This document shows, piece after piece, positions 6,784-14,149 of a stretch of DNA of 21,135 bases. The stretch's first letter is position 1. Every line of letters starts with the position of its first letter. The position numbers and the translations under genes were made by a program. The stretch comes from an uncultured Clostridia bacterium (GTDB lineage: Bacteria > Bacillota > Clostridia > Christensenellales > UBA1242), in the NCBI GenBank assembly GCA_944372595.1, contig CALVZT010000006.1:1-21135 (forward strand). The letters run 5' to 3'. Below the pieces are notes generated by a model. The model was not told the DNA's origin. It did not search any database and saw nothing but the letters and a program-made list of their open reading frames with translations.

Positions 6784-7971
6784 TTATTCTAACATCATCC
6801 AATCAATATATACACCATATCCTTTTGTTGAATCATTCAAGAAAACATGAGTTACAGCACCAACTATTTTGTCATTTTGTATAATAGGACTACCGCTCAT
6901 GCCTTGAACAATTCCGCCTGTTTTTTCGATTAATTTTTTATCTGTTACACGCAATACCATACCTTTTTCATTGGAATAATTTTGATAATTTGTTTTTATA
7001 ATCTCAATATCATATTCTTCTATTCCTTCTCCATCTATATTAGACAATATTTTTGCTCTTCCAGGAGTTACTGTTAATCGCCCACCAACTTTATAACTTT
7101 TACCTTTTAATAAAAGAAGACTATCTTCATTTAACCAGCCATATACCCCAAATTCGCAATTTTTATCAACCCTGCCCTGACTATCTTTTGCTAAATACAA
7201 CGCACGAATTTCGCCTGGTACATTTCCTTTGCTTTTATTTACGCCCATAACATTACAACTATATACATCACCATTTTTAACACTGATGATAGTATTGGTA
7301 TCAGATTCAGATATCGGATGCCCCAAACTTCCAAATCTATTATCATCTTTAACAAACGTTAATGTGCCAATACCTCCCATACTATCTTTAACCCATAATC
7401 CAAGTTTGTAACTATCAGTAACCGCATCATAATGTGGCATTATTTGTTCAATAACAGTCTGATTATCTCTTATAAGCGTTAAAGAAACATAAGTATCACT
7501 TTTTATATTTAATAAAATATTTTCAACTTGCTCAAAGTCATCTAACGGAATATCGTTAATTGCTTTTAATATATCTCCCTTTAAAATATTTTCATTATCG
7601 CTTTCAATCACTATAAAACCATCAGTCTTCATTTGCACACCAACAATCTCGCCACTTGCCAAAACTTCATCTTCTGACATAAGTTTTACCTTTTGACTTC
7701 TAATAGGTATTAAATCAAAAAGTTTAAATTGCACAATGATTTCATCTTCTTCGTCGTTGTTTATAGTTGGAAGGACATTATCTTTAACGCTTAATGAAAT
7801 CAACTTACTAAATATGTCTTTTTCATTAATTAATTCAATATCACTATAAGACAAAATAACATTATCTGGTAATGAAAAAATCGTGCCAAATGGTACTTGA
7901 ACGGATATCGCGAGTAAAAATACAAGCAAACACAAACAAAAATAATACGTAATTTTTCTTAATTTTGACAT
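6784..7971 (-). CDS. spoIVB: SpoIVB peptidase (sporulation signalling serine protease)
   Basis: SpoIVB is made in the forespore, crosses into the intermembrane space and cleaves SpoIVFA, releasing the protease that activates pro-sigma-K in the mother cell. The 395-residue protein has a single N-terminal membrane/signal segment (about residues 8-26), a PDZ domain around 98-180 (ENILKGDILKAINDIPL), and an S55 peptidase domain. The catalytic triad can be placed at His218 (SLGHP), Asp344 (RVTD) and Ser359 (GMSGSP), with spacing close to the Bacillus enzyme. The C-terminus GYGVYIDWM is also typical. The start is the only in-frame start codon before the upstream stop. Its Shine-Dalgarno sequence is poor (GGGG, 11 nt away) and lies inside a terminator-like hairpin. 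Upstream recN and downstream spo0A match the usual order. Confidence 0.96.
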   Translation of the reverse strand: MSKLRKITYYFCLCLLVFLLAISVQVPFGTIFSLPDNVILSYSDIELINEKDIFSKLISLSVKDNVLPTINNDEEDEIIVQFKLFDLIPIRSQKVKLMSEDEVLASGEIVGVQMKTDGFIVIESDNENILKGDILKAINDIPLDDFEQVENILLNIKSDTYVSLTLIRDNQTVIEQIMPHYDAVTDSYKLGLWVKDSMGGIGTLTFVKDDNRFGSLGHPISESDTNTIISVKNGDVYSCNVMGVNKSKGNVPGEIRALYLAKDSQGRVDKNCEFGVYGWLNEDSLLLLKGKSYKVGGRLTVTPGRAKILSNIDGEGIEEYDIEIIKTNYQNYSNEKGMVLRVTDKKLIEKTGGIVQGMSGSPIIQNDKIVGAVTHVFLNDSTKGYGVYIDWMMLE

Positions 7972-7973
7972 AC

Positions 7974-7999
7974 AAAAAACTACCCCATAAGAGTAGTTT
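7974..7999 (-). terminator. Hairpin after recN, also the spoIVB leader
   Basis: On the minus strand a 9-bp stem (7999-7991 with 7985-7977, one G-T pair) and a 5-nt loop are followed by TTTTTTG. It looks like a recN terminator, yet it ends only a few bases before the spoIVB ATG and contains the only GGGG that could serve as its ribosome binding site. Confidence 0.65.
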
Positions 8000-8024
8000 A
8001 ATTAATAAGCATATCAAATATGCA
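7994..8024 (-). promoter_or_regulatory. Candidate sigma-G-like promoter of spoIVB
   Basis: Minus-strand TGCATA (8024-8019), an 18-bp spacer and TAAACTA (8000-7994) resemble the sigma-G pattern (TGAATA, 18, CATACTA; 5/6 and 5/7). The predicted start near 7987 falls in the loop of the recN/spoIVB hairpin. The -35 is part of the short palindrome GCATAT-CAA-ATATGC at 8009-8023. In Bacillus spoIVB is transcribed by forespore sigma factors. Confidence 0.4.
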
Positions 8025-8041
8025 AGTTACAAATTTTGCCA

Positions 8042-9715
8042 TTAAATTGATTTTTTGTAAATGTTACATTTTTCAATTAATTTTTCGGCATGTATTAATG
8101 ATTCTTTATTTCCGTCTCCTCCAGATAATCTTGCAACTTCGCTTATTGAGCCCATCTCATCAAGTAAATCAACATTAGTATATGTTTGGTTATCTTTAAC
8201 GTCTTTGTGAATCAAATACCTATTATCTGCCATTGCTGATATTTGTGGTAAATGACTAACCGCAATAACTTGGTGAGATTTGCTAATGGATGCCATTTTA
8301 CATGCAATTTCATAACCAACTGCCCCACTTATACCAGTATCAATTTCATCAAAAACAACAGTTGAAATATTATCTTTATCACTAATTATACTCTTAATTG
8401 CTAGCATAAATCTACTCATTTCGCCACCAGATATTATTTCTGACAAAGGTTTTAAAGGCTGTCCAATATTTGCAGAGAATAAAAACTTAATATTGTCAAT
8501 ACCTGAATTTGAAAAATCAATATTTTCAAATACAATATCAAACTTTGCATTTTTCATTGCAAGACTCTCAAACGCACTATTTACTTTATCTTTAAAAATA
8601 TTAGCAACTTGTTTTCTAGCAATTGATAAACTATTCGCTTTTTTATTTAACTCTTCTAATATCGATTGTTTTTTTATCTTTAATTTATTTAGGTTAGCTT
8701 CTCCATCAATTAAGCGATTATATTCATTTTTTGCATTAGCACAAAAGTCGAGTATCGCTTGTTCGTCATTTCCATATTTTTTCTTTAATAATTTAAGTTC
8801 ATCTAATCTATTATCAATTTTATCAAAATCATATTGGTCAAAATCTAAGTTGGATTGCATTTCTTTGATTGTTGTAATTATATCGTCAAGTTCAATTCGT
8901 GATGAACTTAATCTATCATCAATTTCATTCAAAGTGGAATCATACTTTTGTATGCTATTTATTTCATTTTCTGCCAATTTGATATTCGCAACCATATTAT
9001 TATTAGTTAATAATTCAATAACACTTTTATAAGCATTAGCGATTTTTTCAGCATTCATGTAAAAGTTGCGTTTTTCTCTTAATGAACTTTCTTCGCCAAT
9101 TTGTATTCCAAAGTTTTCAATTTCTTTTATTTGGTAAGATAATAAGTCAAGCATACGCTCTCTTTGTCCATCATCACTACCCAAAGCATCTATGTCCAAA
9201 TTTACTTGCCTTAACATAGTTAAGGTATTGAGATATTCATTTTTTAATGTAACAATTTCGGCGTCACCAAAATTGTCAATTATATTAATATTATTTTTAT
9301 CGTTTAACAAAGATTGGTGTTCGTATTGGCCATGAATATCAACTAATGCAGTAGTAATGACTTTAAGCATTGAAGCGGTTACAATATTACCATTTATTCT
9401 GATATCTCCTCTACCCATTTGATTGTATGTACGAGATAATAATAATTCTTCACTAATAGAAATTCCCAATTCTTTTGCTTTTGATATAACTTCTATAGTA
9501 AATGGTGGCAAAAATAGTGCCTCAACTTTAAGAGAATCTTTACCATTTCTTATCATAGATTTGTGAGGCTTACCACCTAAAACAAAATTAAGTGAATCGA
9601 TGATAATGCTTTTACCAGCTCCAGTTTCACCAGATAAAACATTAAGGCCATCATCAAATTCAATAGATAAATTTTCTATCAATGCTACATTATTAATTTT
9701 AAGTAATCTTAACAT
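8042..9715 (-). CDS. recN: DNA repair protein RecN
   Basis: RecN is an SMC-like ATPase recruited early to DNA double-strand breaks, where it helps tether ends and assist RecA. The 557-residue protein has the expected split ATPase: Walker A GETGAGKS at 29-36, a hinge-bearing coiled-coil middle (about 155-380, rich in Lys/Glu/Leu), the ABC signature ISGGEMSRF at 429-437 and Walker B VVFDEIDTG at 453-461. The HGQYEHQSL motif at 138-146 is characteristic of RecN. No Shine-Dalgarno sequence is visible before the ATG, while a TTGATT/TATAAT promoter places the likely transcript start at or next to the start codon, so the mRNA may be leaderless. The order argR-recN-spoIVB is conserved in Firmicutes. 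Confidence 0.96.
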   Translation of the reverse strand: MLRLLKINNVALIENLSIEFDDGLNVLSGETGAGKSIIIDSLNFVLGGKPHKSMIRNGKDSLKVEALFLPPFTIEVISKAKELGISISEELLLSRTYNQMGRGDIRINGNIVTASMLKVITTALVDIHGQYEHQSLLNDKNNINIIDNFGDAEIVTLKNEYLNTLTMLRQVNLDIDALGSDDGQRERMLDLLSYQIKEIENFGIQIGEESSLREKRNFYMNAEKIANAYKSVIELLTNNNMVANIKLAENEINSIQKYDSTLNEIDDRLSSSRIELDDIITTIKEMQSNLDFDQYDFDKIDNRLDELKLLKKKYGNDEQAILDFCANAKNEYNRLIDGEANLNKLKIKKQSILEELNKKANSLSIARKQVANIFKDKVNSAFESLAMKNAKFDIVFENIDFSNSGIDNIKFLFSANIGQPLKPLSEIISGGEMSRFMLAIKSIISDKDNISTVVFDEIDTGISGAVGYEIACKMASISKSHQVIAVSHLPQISAMADNRYLIHKDVKDNQTYTNVDLLDEMGSISEVARLSGGDGNKESLIHAEKLIEKCNIYKKSI

Positions 9716-9721
9716 AATTTA

Positions 9722-9750
9722 ATTATAGGCAAAGAATAAAAAAAAATCAA
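9722..9750 (-). promoter_or_regulatory. Candidate recN promoter embedded in the argR terminator
   Basis: Minus-strand TTGATT (9750-9745), a 17-bp spacer and a perfect TATAAT (9727-9722). The -35 lies in the 3' arm of the argR terminator, and only six bases separate the -10 from the recN ATG. No LexA-type operator was recognised. Confidence 0.5.
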
Positions 9751-9773
9751 CTGTTATCAATTAGTTGATTTTT
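9738..9773 (-). terminator. Terminator after argR
   Basis: An 11-bp perfect stem (9742-9752 with 9763-9773), a 10-nt loop and a T-run on the minus strand (9746-9738). It begins at the argR stop codon. Confidence 0.85.
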
Positions 9774-10230
9774 ACATAGACAACAATTCTTCAAATTTAA
9801 CAGCTCCGGAATCGGCTAAATTTTTATCTTGAAATATTACCATAATAGTATCATCACCATATACCGAACCGAGTACATTATCAACATTTAATTTATCAAT
9901 TATAGAAGTAATACTTGATGCCATACCTTTTAAAGTTTTAAGCAAAACAAAGTTCTGTACTACCTTTATTGAAATAATTGCTTCCTTAAACAACAGCAAA
10001 TATTTATTTGAGGCTTGTTGTTCACCAGAATCAACAAGAGCATATTTATATCTATTACTATCCGAAGACAAAATTTTTATTAACCCTAATTCTTTGATGT
10101 CACGCGAAATGGTTGCTTGAGTAACATCAAAATTAGCGGCTTTAAGTTGTGCTACTAGTTCTTCTTGGGTCTCAATCTCATTCATTGATATAATATCTAA
10201 AATCTTTGATTGTCTTAATGTTCTTGCCAT
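9772..10230 (-). CDS. argR: Arginine repressor ArgR (AhrC)
   Basis: ArgR is a hexameric transcription factor that binds ARG boxes when L-arginine is plentiful, repressing arginine synthesis and, in Firmicutes, often activating catabolism. The 152-residue protein has the N-terminal winged helix, with the recognition helix in TQATISRDIKEL (37-48, Ser42-Arg43 conserved), a short linker, and the C-terminal oligomerisation and arginine-binding domain with GSVYGDDT (121-128) carrying the ligand-binding aspartates. AGAGG lies about 8 nt before the ATG. The upstream region carries a clear promoter and a cluster of ARG-box-like palindromes, so autoregulation is likely. In many clostridia argR sits between tlyA/nadK and recN; here the gene upstream is proS. 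Confidence 0.96.
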   Translation of the reverse strand: MARTLRQSKILDIISMNEIETQEELVAQLKAANFDVTQATISRDIKELGLIKILSSDSNRYKYALVDSGEQQASNKYLLLFKEAIISIKVVQNFVLLKTLKGMASSITSIIDKLNVDNVLGSVYGDDTIMVIFQDKNLADSGAVKFEELLSM

Positions 10231-10271
10231 AATTTATACCTCTGCATAAATATACTGTATGTTTATTCAAA

Positions 10272-10279
10272 TTCGACAA
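10272..10279 (-). promoter_or_regulatory. Spo0A-box sequence at the argR transcription start
   Basis: Minus-strand TTGTCGAA, an exact match to the 0A box, overlaps the predicted argR start site (about 10277). A one-off match is expected about once per window of this size and composition by chance, so placement is the main support. Confidence 0.3.
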
Positions 10280-10283
10280 CATA

Positions 10284-10312
10284 ATTATACACTACCATTT
10301 ATAATTATGCAA
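10284..10312 (-). promoter_or_regulatory. argR promoter
   Basis: Minus-strand TTGCAT (10312-10307), a 17-bp spacer and TATAAT (10289-10284). The -10 lies within one ARG-like box and the -35 within another. The predicted leader is about 46 nt. Confidence 0.6.
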
Positions 10313-10447
10313 GAGTTTTTTGTATAATTATACAAGATTTTTTTAATAATTATGCATAAGTATTAATAAATACAAAATATGGTATGCATAAATATAAAAC
10401 ATAGCATATATTGTGATTTACCCTTCCTTATTTGTTACAATTTAGAC

Positions 10448-10550
10448 TTAAAAAATAAAAAATAGCCCAACACCAAAAGATGTTGAACTATTTCTGCCCT
10501 ACTTATTATAATAATTACTTGCACATTATTTACATTGTCGAGGGTTATAT
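10448..10550 (-). ncRNA. Candidate small RNA of about 100 nt between proS and argR
   Basis: A sigma-A-type promoter on the minus strand predicts a start near 10550, and a strong intrinsic terminator ends near 10448, giving a transcript of about 100 nt. It has no plausible open reading frame with a ribosome binding site. Its 5' CCCU (10544-10541) can pair with AGGG (10500-10497), closing an A+U-rich internal region, before the 15-bp terminator hairpin. I do not recognise a known RNA family. The same hairpin also serves as the proS terminator, so the RNA could merely be the 3' end of that transcript. Confidence 0.35.
10450..10493 (-). terminator. Strong intrinsic terminator downstream of proS
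   Basis: As minus-strand RNA the arms 10493-10479 and 10474-10460 form a 15-bp stem with three G-U pairs around a UUUU loop, followed by a U-run broken by one A. It lies 113 bp beyond the proS stop. Confidence 0.85.
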
Positions 10551-10556
10551 TTGTTA

Positions 10557-10585
10557 ATTATATAATACCAATTAAATAATTTCAA
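10557..10585 (-). promoter_or_regulatory. Sigma-A-type promoter between proS and its terminator
   Basis: Minus-strand TTGAAA (10585-10580), a 17-bp spacer and TATAAT (10562-10557). The only thing between it and argR is the terminator at 10450-10493, hence the small-RNA proposal. TTGTCGAG on the plus strand (10535-10542) is a one-mismatch Spo0A box just after the predicted start. Confidence 0.45.
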
Positions 10586-10606
10586 GATTTACCGACACAA
10601 TTTTTT

Positions 10607-12331
10607 TTAATTAAGTTTTGCCATTTCTTGTTTAATTATGTTTTTTACCATACTCACAACTTCATTTGTTTTAACCATAATTTTTTCGCCACTAGCACGC
10701 AACGTTACTTCCACCTCACCATTAGCTAATGATCTAGAACTAACCACAATTCTTATTGGCATACCCATTAATTCGCTTTCGGCGAACTTGTTACCAGGAG
10801 AAACTTCCCTATCATCCAATATTACGTCAATATTGGCATTTGTTAATTTGTTATATATTTTGTCAGTTGCTTTTTGAATAACCTTATCCTGATATCTAAG
10901 TGGGCATAAATATACATGCCATGGAGTAATAGACATTGGGAATATTAAACCATTTTCGTCACTATTCTCTTCTAACACACTTGCCAATGCTCTTCCCACA
11001 CCTATACCATAACACCCCATAATTGGGTATATATCTTCGCCATTGTTTGAGTGAACTTTCATGTTCATTGATTGAGTATACTTTGTTCCGAGTTGAAATA
11101 TATTTCCTATCTCTATTCCTCTATTAAAATACAAATGTCCTTTGCCACACACTGGGCATACCATACCTTCTTCAACATTGGCAATGTCACAATACTGAAC
11201 ATTTAAATCCCTTTCAAAAGATATTCCTGTATAGTGATAATCTGTCTTATTACCACCACAAACAACATTTTTTAATCCCTTTAAAGATTTATCAAATACT
11301 AAGATTGTATTTTTATCAACATTTAACTGATATGGTCCAATAAATCCAGCAACTAAACTTTTATTATCAGTTAAATCATTAGCAACTACTTCTTTTTGAA
11401 TCTCTTTACATAATTTAGTTTCGTTAACTTCCAAATCCCCTCTAATAAATGCGACTACGCTCTTATTTTCATCTCCTTTAATTGCATAACACACTGCTTT
11501 ACAACTTTGCTTTGGAGTTTTATTAAGAAACGCACAGACCTCCTCAATAGTTTTTTTGTTTGGAGTATTAACTAATTTTATTTTTTCTTCATTGTCGTCA
11601 TACGATTCAACAACAGCATTTGCAACTTCTCTGTTTGCCCTATATGAGCATTTATCACATAATACAATCGTATCTTCCCCTGCAGGAGTCAATAACATAA
11701 ATTCATGTGATACGTTACCTCCCATCATACCCGAATCACTTTCAACAGAAACAAAATTTTTCATTCCTATGCGTCTAAATATTCTCTCATATACTTCATA
11801 CATTTTGTAATAAAATTGTTCCAAATCTTCTTTGGTAATATGAAACGAATAGGCATCTTTCATTGTAAATTCACGCACTCTTATCAAACCAGCACGTGGC
11901 CTTGCCTCATCTCGAAATTTTGTTTGTATTTGATAAACCATTACTGGTAATTGATCATAACTCAAAATGTTATTTTTAACAACATTTACCGCCGCCTCTT
12001 CATGAGTCATACCCAATACCATATCATGAGAATTTCGATCCTTAAAGCGCACCATCTCATCACCAATTGATGAGTACCTACCACTTTCATCCCACAACTC
12101 TCTTGGCATCACAACTGGGAACAACATTTCTTGTCCCCCAATTTTATCCATTTCTTCACGAATAATATTTTCTATTTTATTAACACTTTTTTTTGCAGGA
12201 GATAGCAATGTATATATACCTGACGAGATTTGCTTTATATATCCTGCCCTTAGCATCAATATATGGCTTTTAATTTGTGCCGTATTTGGCGTTTGTTTAA
12301 CCCTTTGCCCAACTAAATTTGATAATAACAT
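10607..12331 (-). CDS. proS: Proline--tRNA ligase (bacterial type)
   Basis: Class II aminoacyl-tRNA synthetase that charges tRNA(Pro) with proline in the cytoplasm. About 574 residues, the normal length for the bacterial form with an insertion editing domain between motifs 2 and 3. Numbering from the upstream ATG of the pair, the TxE loop GMTHEE is at 108-113, motif 2 (FRDEARPRAGLIRVREF) at 140-156, the editing insertion at about 230-385, motif 3 (GIGVGRALASVLE) at 443-455, and the anticodon-binding domain from about 470. Two CxxC pairs (226/229 and 393/396) flank the insertion. Two adjacent ATGs could serve as start; I prefer the second (12331) because AAGGAG lies 7 nt before it. It is the last gene of the asp23-nusB-xseA-xseB operon, 8 bp after xseB, an uncommon partner. 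No T-box leader is present. Confidence 0.96.
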   Translation of the reverse strand: MLLSNLVGQRVKQTPNTAQIKSHILMLRAGYIKQISSGIYTLLSPAKKSVNKIENIIREEMDKIGGQEMLFPVVMPRELWDESGRYSSIGDEMVRFKDRNSHDMVLGMTHEEAAVNVVKNNILSYDQLPVMVYQIQTKFRDEARPRAGLIRVREFTMKDAYSFHITKEDLEQFYYKMYEVYERIFRRIGMKNFVSVESDSGMMGGNVSHEFMLLTPAGEDTIVLCDKCSYRANREVANAVVESYDDNEEKIKLVNTPNKKTIEEVCAFLNKTPKQSCKAVCYAIKGDENKSVVAFIRGDLEVNETKLCKEIQKEVVANDLTDNKSLVAGFIGPYQLNVDKNTILVFDKSLKGLKNVVCGGNKTDYHYTGISFERDLNVQYCDIANVEEGMVCPVCGKGHLYFNRGIEIGNIFQLGTKYTQSMNMKVHSNNGEDIYPIMGCYGIGVGRALASVLEENSDENGLIFPMSITPWHVYLCPLRYQDKVIQKATDKIYNKLTNANIDVILDDREVSPGNKFAESELMGMPIRIVVSSRSLANGEVEVTLRASGEKIMVKTNEVVSMVKNIIKQEMAKLN

Positions 12332-12342
12332 CATTTATCTCC

Positions 12343-12543
12343 TTATTCTCTATCAATAATTTTATCTAATTCGTTTTTAACATTTTCAATCTTGCCCTTG
12401 CATTTATCAATCATTTCAAAGCATGCTTTTGCAAGATTAACTCCTTCTTCATATAACTTGGTTCCCTCTTCCAGACCAACGTTACCCTTTTCTAACTTTT
12501 TTACAATATCTTCTAATTTTTTAGCTGTTTCTTCAAAAGTCAT
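12343..12543 (-). CDS. xseB: Exodeoxyribonuclease VII small subunit
   Basis: XseB is the small helical subunit that coats the coiled-coil arms of XseA in exonuclease VII, a single-strand-specific, metal-independent nuclease. The 66-residue protein matches the family in length and pattern: FEETAKKLEDIVKKLEKGN near the N-terminus, LEEGTKLYEEGVNLAK in the middle and a second helix to the end. AGGAG lies about 7 nt before the ATG. It follows xseA by 11 bp, the usual arrangement. Confidence 0.95.
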   Translation of the reverse strand: MTFEETAKKLEDIVKKLEKGNVGLEEGTKLYEEGVNLAKACFEMIDKCKGKIENVKNELDKIIDRE

Positions 12544-12554
12544 TATCTTTCTCC

Positions 12555-13733
12555 TTAATTTTTCTTAGTTACATTATTTACAGTAGTATTTACTTTACCA
12601 TCCACGAAATTAATTTCTAATTTTTGTCCTATAACAATATTATCAATACTACTTACAACTTTATTTTCGTGAGTCGCAATCACATAACCTTGCTTTAATA
12701 TTTGTATAGGGCTCAATTTCTCCAATATAGACAATTTTTTATCTACAAAGTTATACGCATTTATATATGGCTTGTCTGCTAGTACTAATAAGTTTTTAAT
12801 GTCACCTTTTATTTTTTGTTTAAGAATATCCAATTTATTTTCAAAAAGTTGAAAACCTGTAATAATATTAACAATATTCATTTCAGATTGATTGTACAAA
12901 TTATTGATTGCATAATCTAGACGTGTTAAATTGTCTTTTATACTATCAATACTAAAACTCAAATCATTTGTTACTAATTCCGCCGCAGCAGAAGGAGTTG
13001 GTGCTCTTAAATCGCTTACAAAATCAATAATGGTAAAATCCGTTTCATGCCCAACAGCAGAAATAATTGGTTTGCTACACGCATATACTCTACGCGCCAA
13101 TTGTTCAGAATTAAATGGCATCAAATCTTCTATTGAGCCACCACCTCTTGCAACAATAATTACATCCACATCAAAATTTTCAAAATAATCAATTCCTTCT
13201 ATGATTGTATTATCAGCATTATCTCCTTGAACTTTTGCAGGAAACAAATATATATTTAACATTGGATTACGCCTAGTTGCGACATTTATAATATCATGTA
13301 TAACTGCGCCTGTTTGAGAAGTAATTACCCCAATACTTTTAATATTTTTAGGAAGTTCTTTCTTGTGACCGACATCAAAAAGTCCTTCTTTTTGTAATTT
13401 ATCCTTCAATAATAAAAATTGCTGATACAAATACCCTGTGCCATACGGAGTTATTGATATAGCATAAAAGTTTATTTTCCCGCCTTTGCTATAATACTTA
13501 ACTCCTCCTTCAACGATTACAAGATCGCCATCTTTGACGTTTCTATATTTTTCAGCACCAAAAAGCACACACGGCAATAATGAATTTTCGTCTTTGATAT
13601 TGAAGTAAGCGTTACCTCTTACAATACCAAACCCACTAACTTCACCATAAACTTTTATACCATGTAACAATTCTTCACTATCAAAAATTTGTGTAATATA
13701 TTTAGATACATCAGAAACGCTTATTGGATTCAT
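12555..13733 (-). CDS. xseA: Exodeoxyribonuclease VII large subunit
   Basis: XseA is the catalytic subunit of exonuclease VII, which digests single-stranded DNA into oligonucleotides during repair. The 392-residue protein starts with an OB-fold DNA-binding domain (about 1-100), followed by the catalytic domain with TSQTGAVIHDI (138-148), ARGGGSIEDL (195-204), GHETDFT (228-234) and RAPTPSAAAEL (243-253). The coiled coil and C-terminal segment (GYVIATHENKVV) complete it. It is slightly shorter than E. coli XseA (about 450 aa), mostly in the coiled-coil arm. Its ATG overlaps the nusB stop codon by 4 nt (ATGA), so translation is coupled; the Shine-Dalgarno sequence is GGAAG. Confidence 0.96.
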   Translation of the reverse strand: MNPISVSDVSKYITQIFDSEELLHGIKVYGEVSGFGIVRGNAYFNIKDENSLLPCVLFGAEKYRNVKDGDLVIVEGGVKYYSKGGKINFYAISITPYGTGYLYQQFLLLKDKLQKEGLFDVGHKKELPKNIKSIGVITSQTGAVIHDIINVATRRNPMLNIYLFPAKVQGDNADNTIIEGIDYFENFDVDVIIVARGGGSIEDLMPFNSEQLARRVYACSKPIISAVGHETDFTIIDFVSDLRAPTPSAAAELVTNDLSFSIDSIKDNLTRLDYAINNLYNQSEMNIVNIITGFQLFENKLDILKQKIKGDIKNLLVLADKPYINAYNFVDKKLSILEKLSPIQILKQGYVIATHENKVVSSIDNIVIGQKLEINFVDGKVNTTVNNVTKKN

Positions 13734-14128
13734 CTTTCTTCCTTAATAATTGATGCTAATACTCCATTGATAAATGTCGGACTTTTATCAGTCGAATATT
13801 TCTTTGCCAAATCAACGGCTTCATTAACAATTACCCCAACGGGCAGACTGGTAGTTATAATTTCCCATGTAGCAATCAAAATTATTGCCAAGTCAACTTT
13901 GTATATGCGCTCCAAATTATAACCTTTAAGATTACGAGAAATGCTTTGCACAAGATTGTCATATTTATCTTTGATTCCATCAAAAATGTTTTGGACGAAC
14001 ACATAATCTTCTTCATCCAAATTAATCTCTAATGAATTTTCAATAAATTCTTTCAAATCAATGTCTTTATTAAACAAATAACTAAAAATACATTTAAAAG
14101 CGACATCTCTTGCACCAATTCTACTCAT
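13730..14128 (-). CDS. nusB: Transcription antitermination factor NusB
   Basis: NusB binds boxA RNA with NusE (ribosomal protein S10) and supports antitermination during rRNA transcription. The 132-residue all-helical protein shows the family pattern: ARDVAFKCIFSYLF at the N-terminus, a central ISRNLKGYNLERIYKVDLAIILIATWEI segment, and the conserved end VIVNEAVDLAKKYSTDKSPTFINGVLASI. GGAG stands 7 nt before the ATG. It sits between asp23 and xseA, the standard clostridial order. Confidence 0.96.
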   Translation of the reverse strand: MSRIGARDVAFKCIFSYLFNKDIDLKEFIENSLEINLDEEDYVFVQNIFDGIKDKYDNLVQSISRNLKGYNLERIYKVDLAIILIATWEIITTSLPVGVIVNEAVDLAKKYSTDKSPTFINGVLASIIKEER

Positions 14129-14149
14129 TTTTATGCTCCAAACGCAAAG

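Larger units (their letters stand above)
10243..10398. promoter_or_regulatory. Array of ARG-box-like operators upstream of argR
   Basis: Seven segments fit the core TGNATNNNNATNCA with at most two mismatches. They start at 10243 (one mismatch), 10256 (perfect), 10278 (two), 10298 (one), 10321 (perfect, and a full 14-bp palindrome TGTATAATTATACA), 10343 (one) and 10385 (one). The four central ones are spaced 20-23 bp centre to centre, close to two helical turns, as expected for ArgR hexamers gripping paired boxes. Two overlap the argR promoter elements. This fits autorepression by ArgR. The A+T-rich core makes chance matches easier, but the density here far exceeds other intergenic regions of the window. 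Confidence 0.6.
10231..10606. other. Non-coding regulatory stretch between proS and argR
   Basis: This 376-bp interval holds no credible open reading frame on either strand. From the proS side it contains a sigma-A-type promoter (10557-10585), a one-mismatch Spo0A box (10535-10542), a strong terminator (10450-10493), the ARG-box-like array (10243-10398), the argR promoter (10284-10312) and a perfect Spo0A-box sequence (10272-10279). Each is listed separately. Confidence 0.8.

Noticed and set aside
8493..9032. Plus-strand open frame of 179 codons opposite recN
   Set aside because: Low-complexity Ser/Leu/Phe-rich shadow of the RecN coiled coil; no start signals.
10607..12331. T-box riboswitch for proS
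   Set aside because: proS follows xseB by 8 bp inside an operon, leaving no room for a leader RNA.
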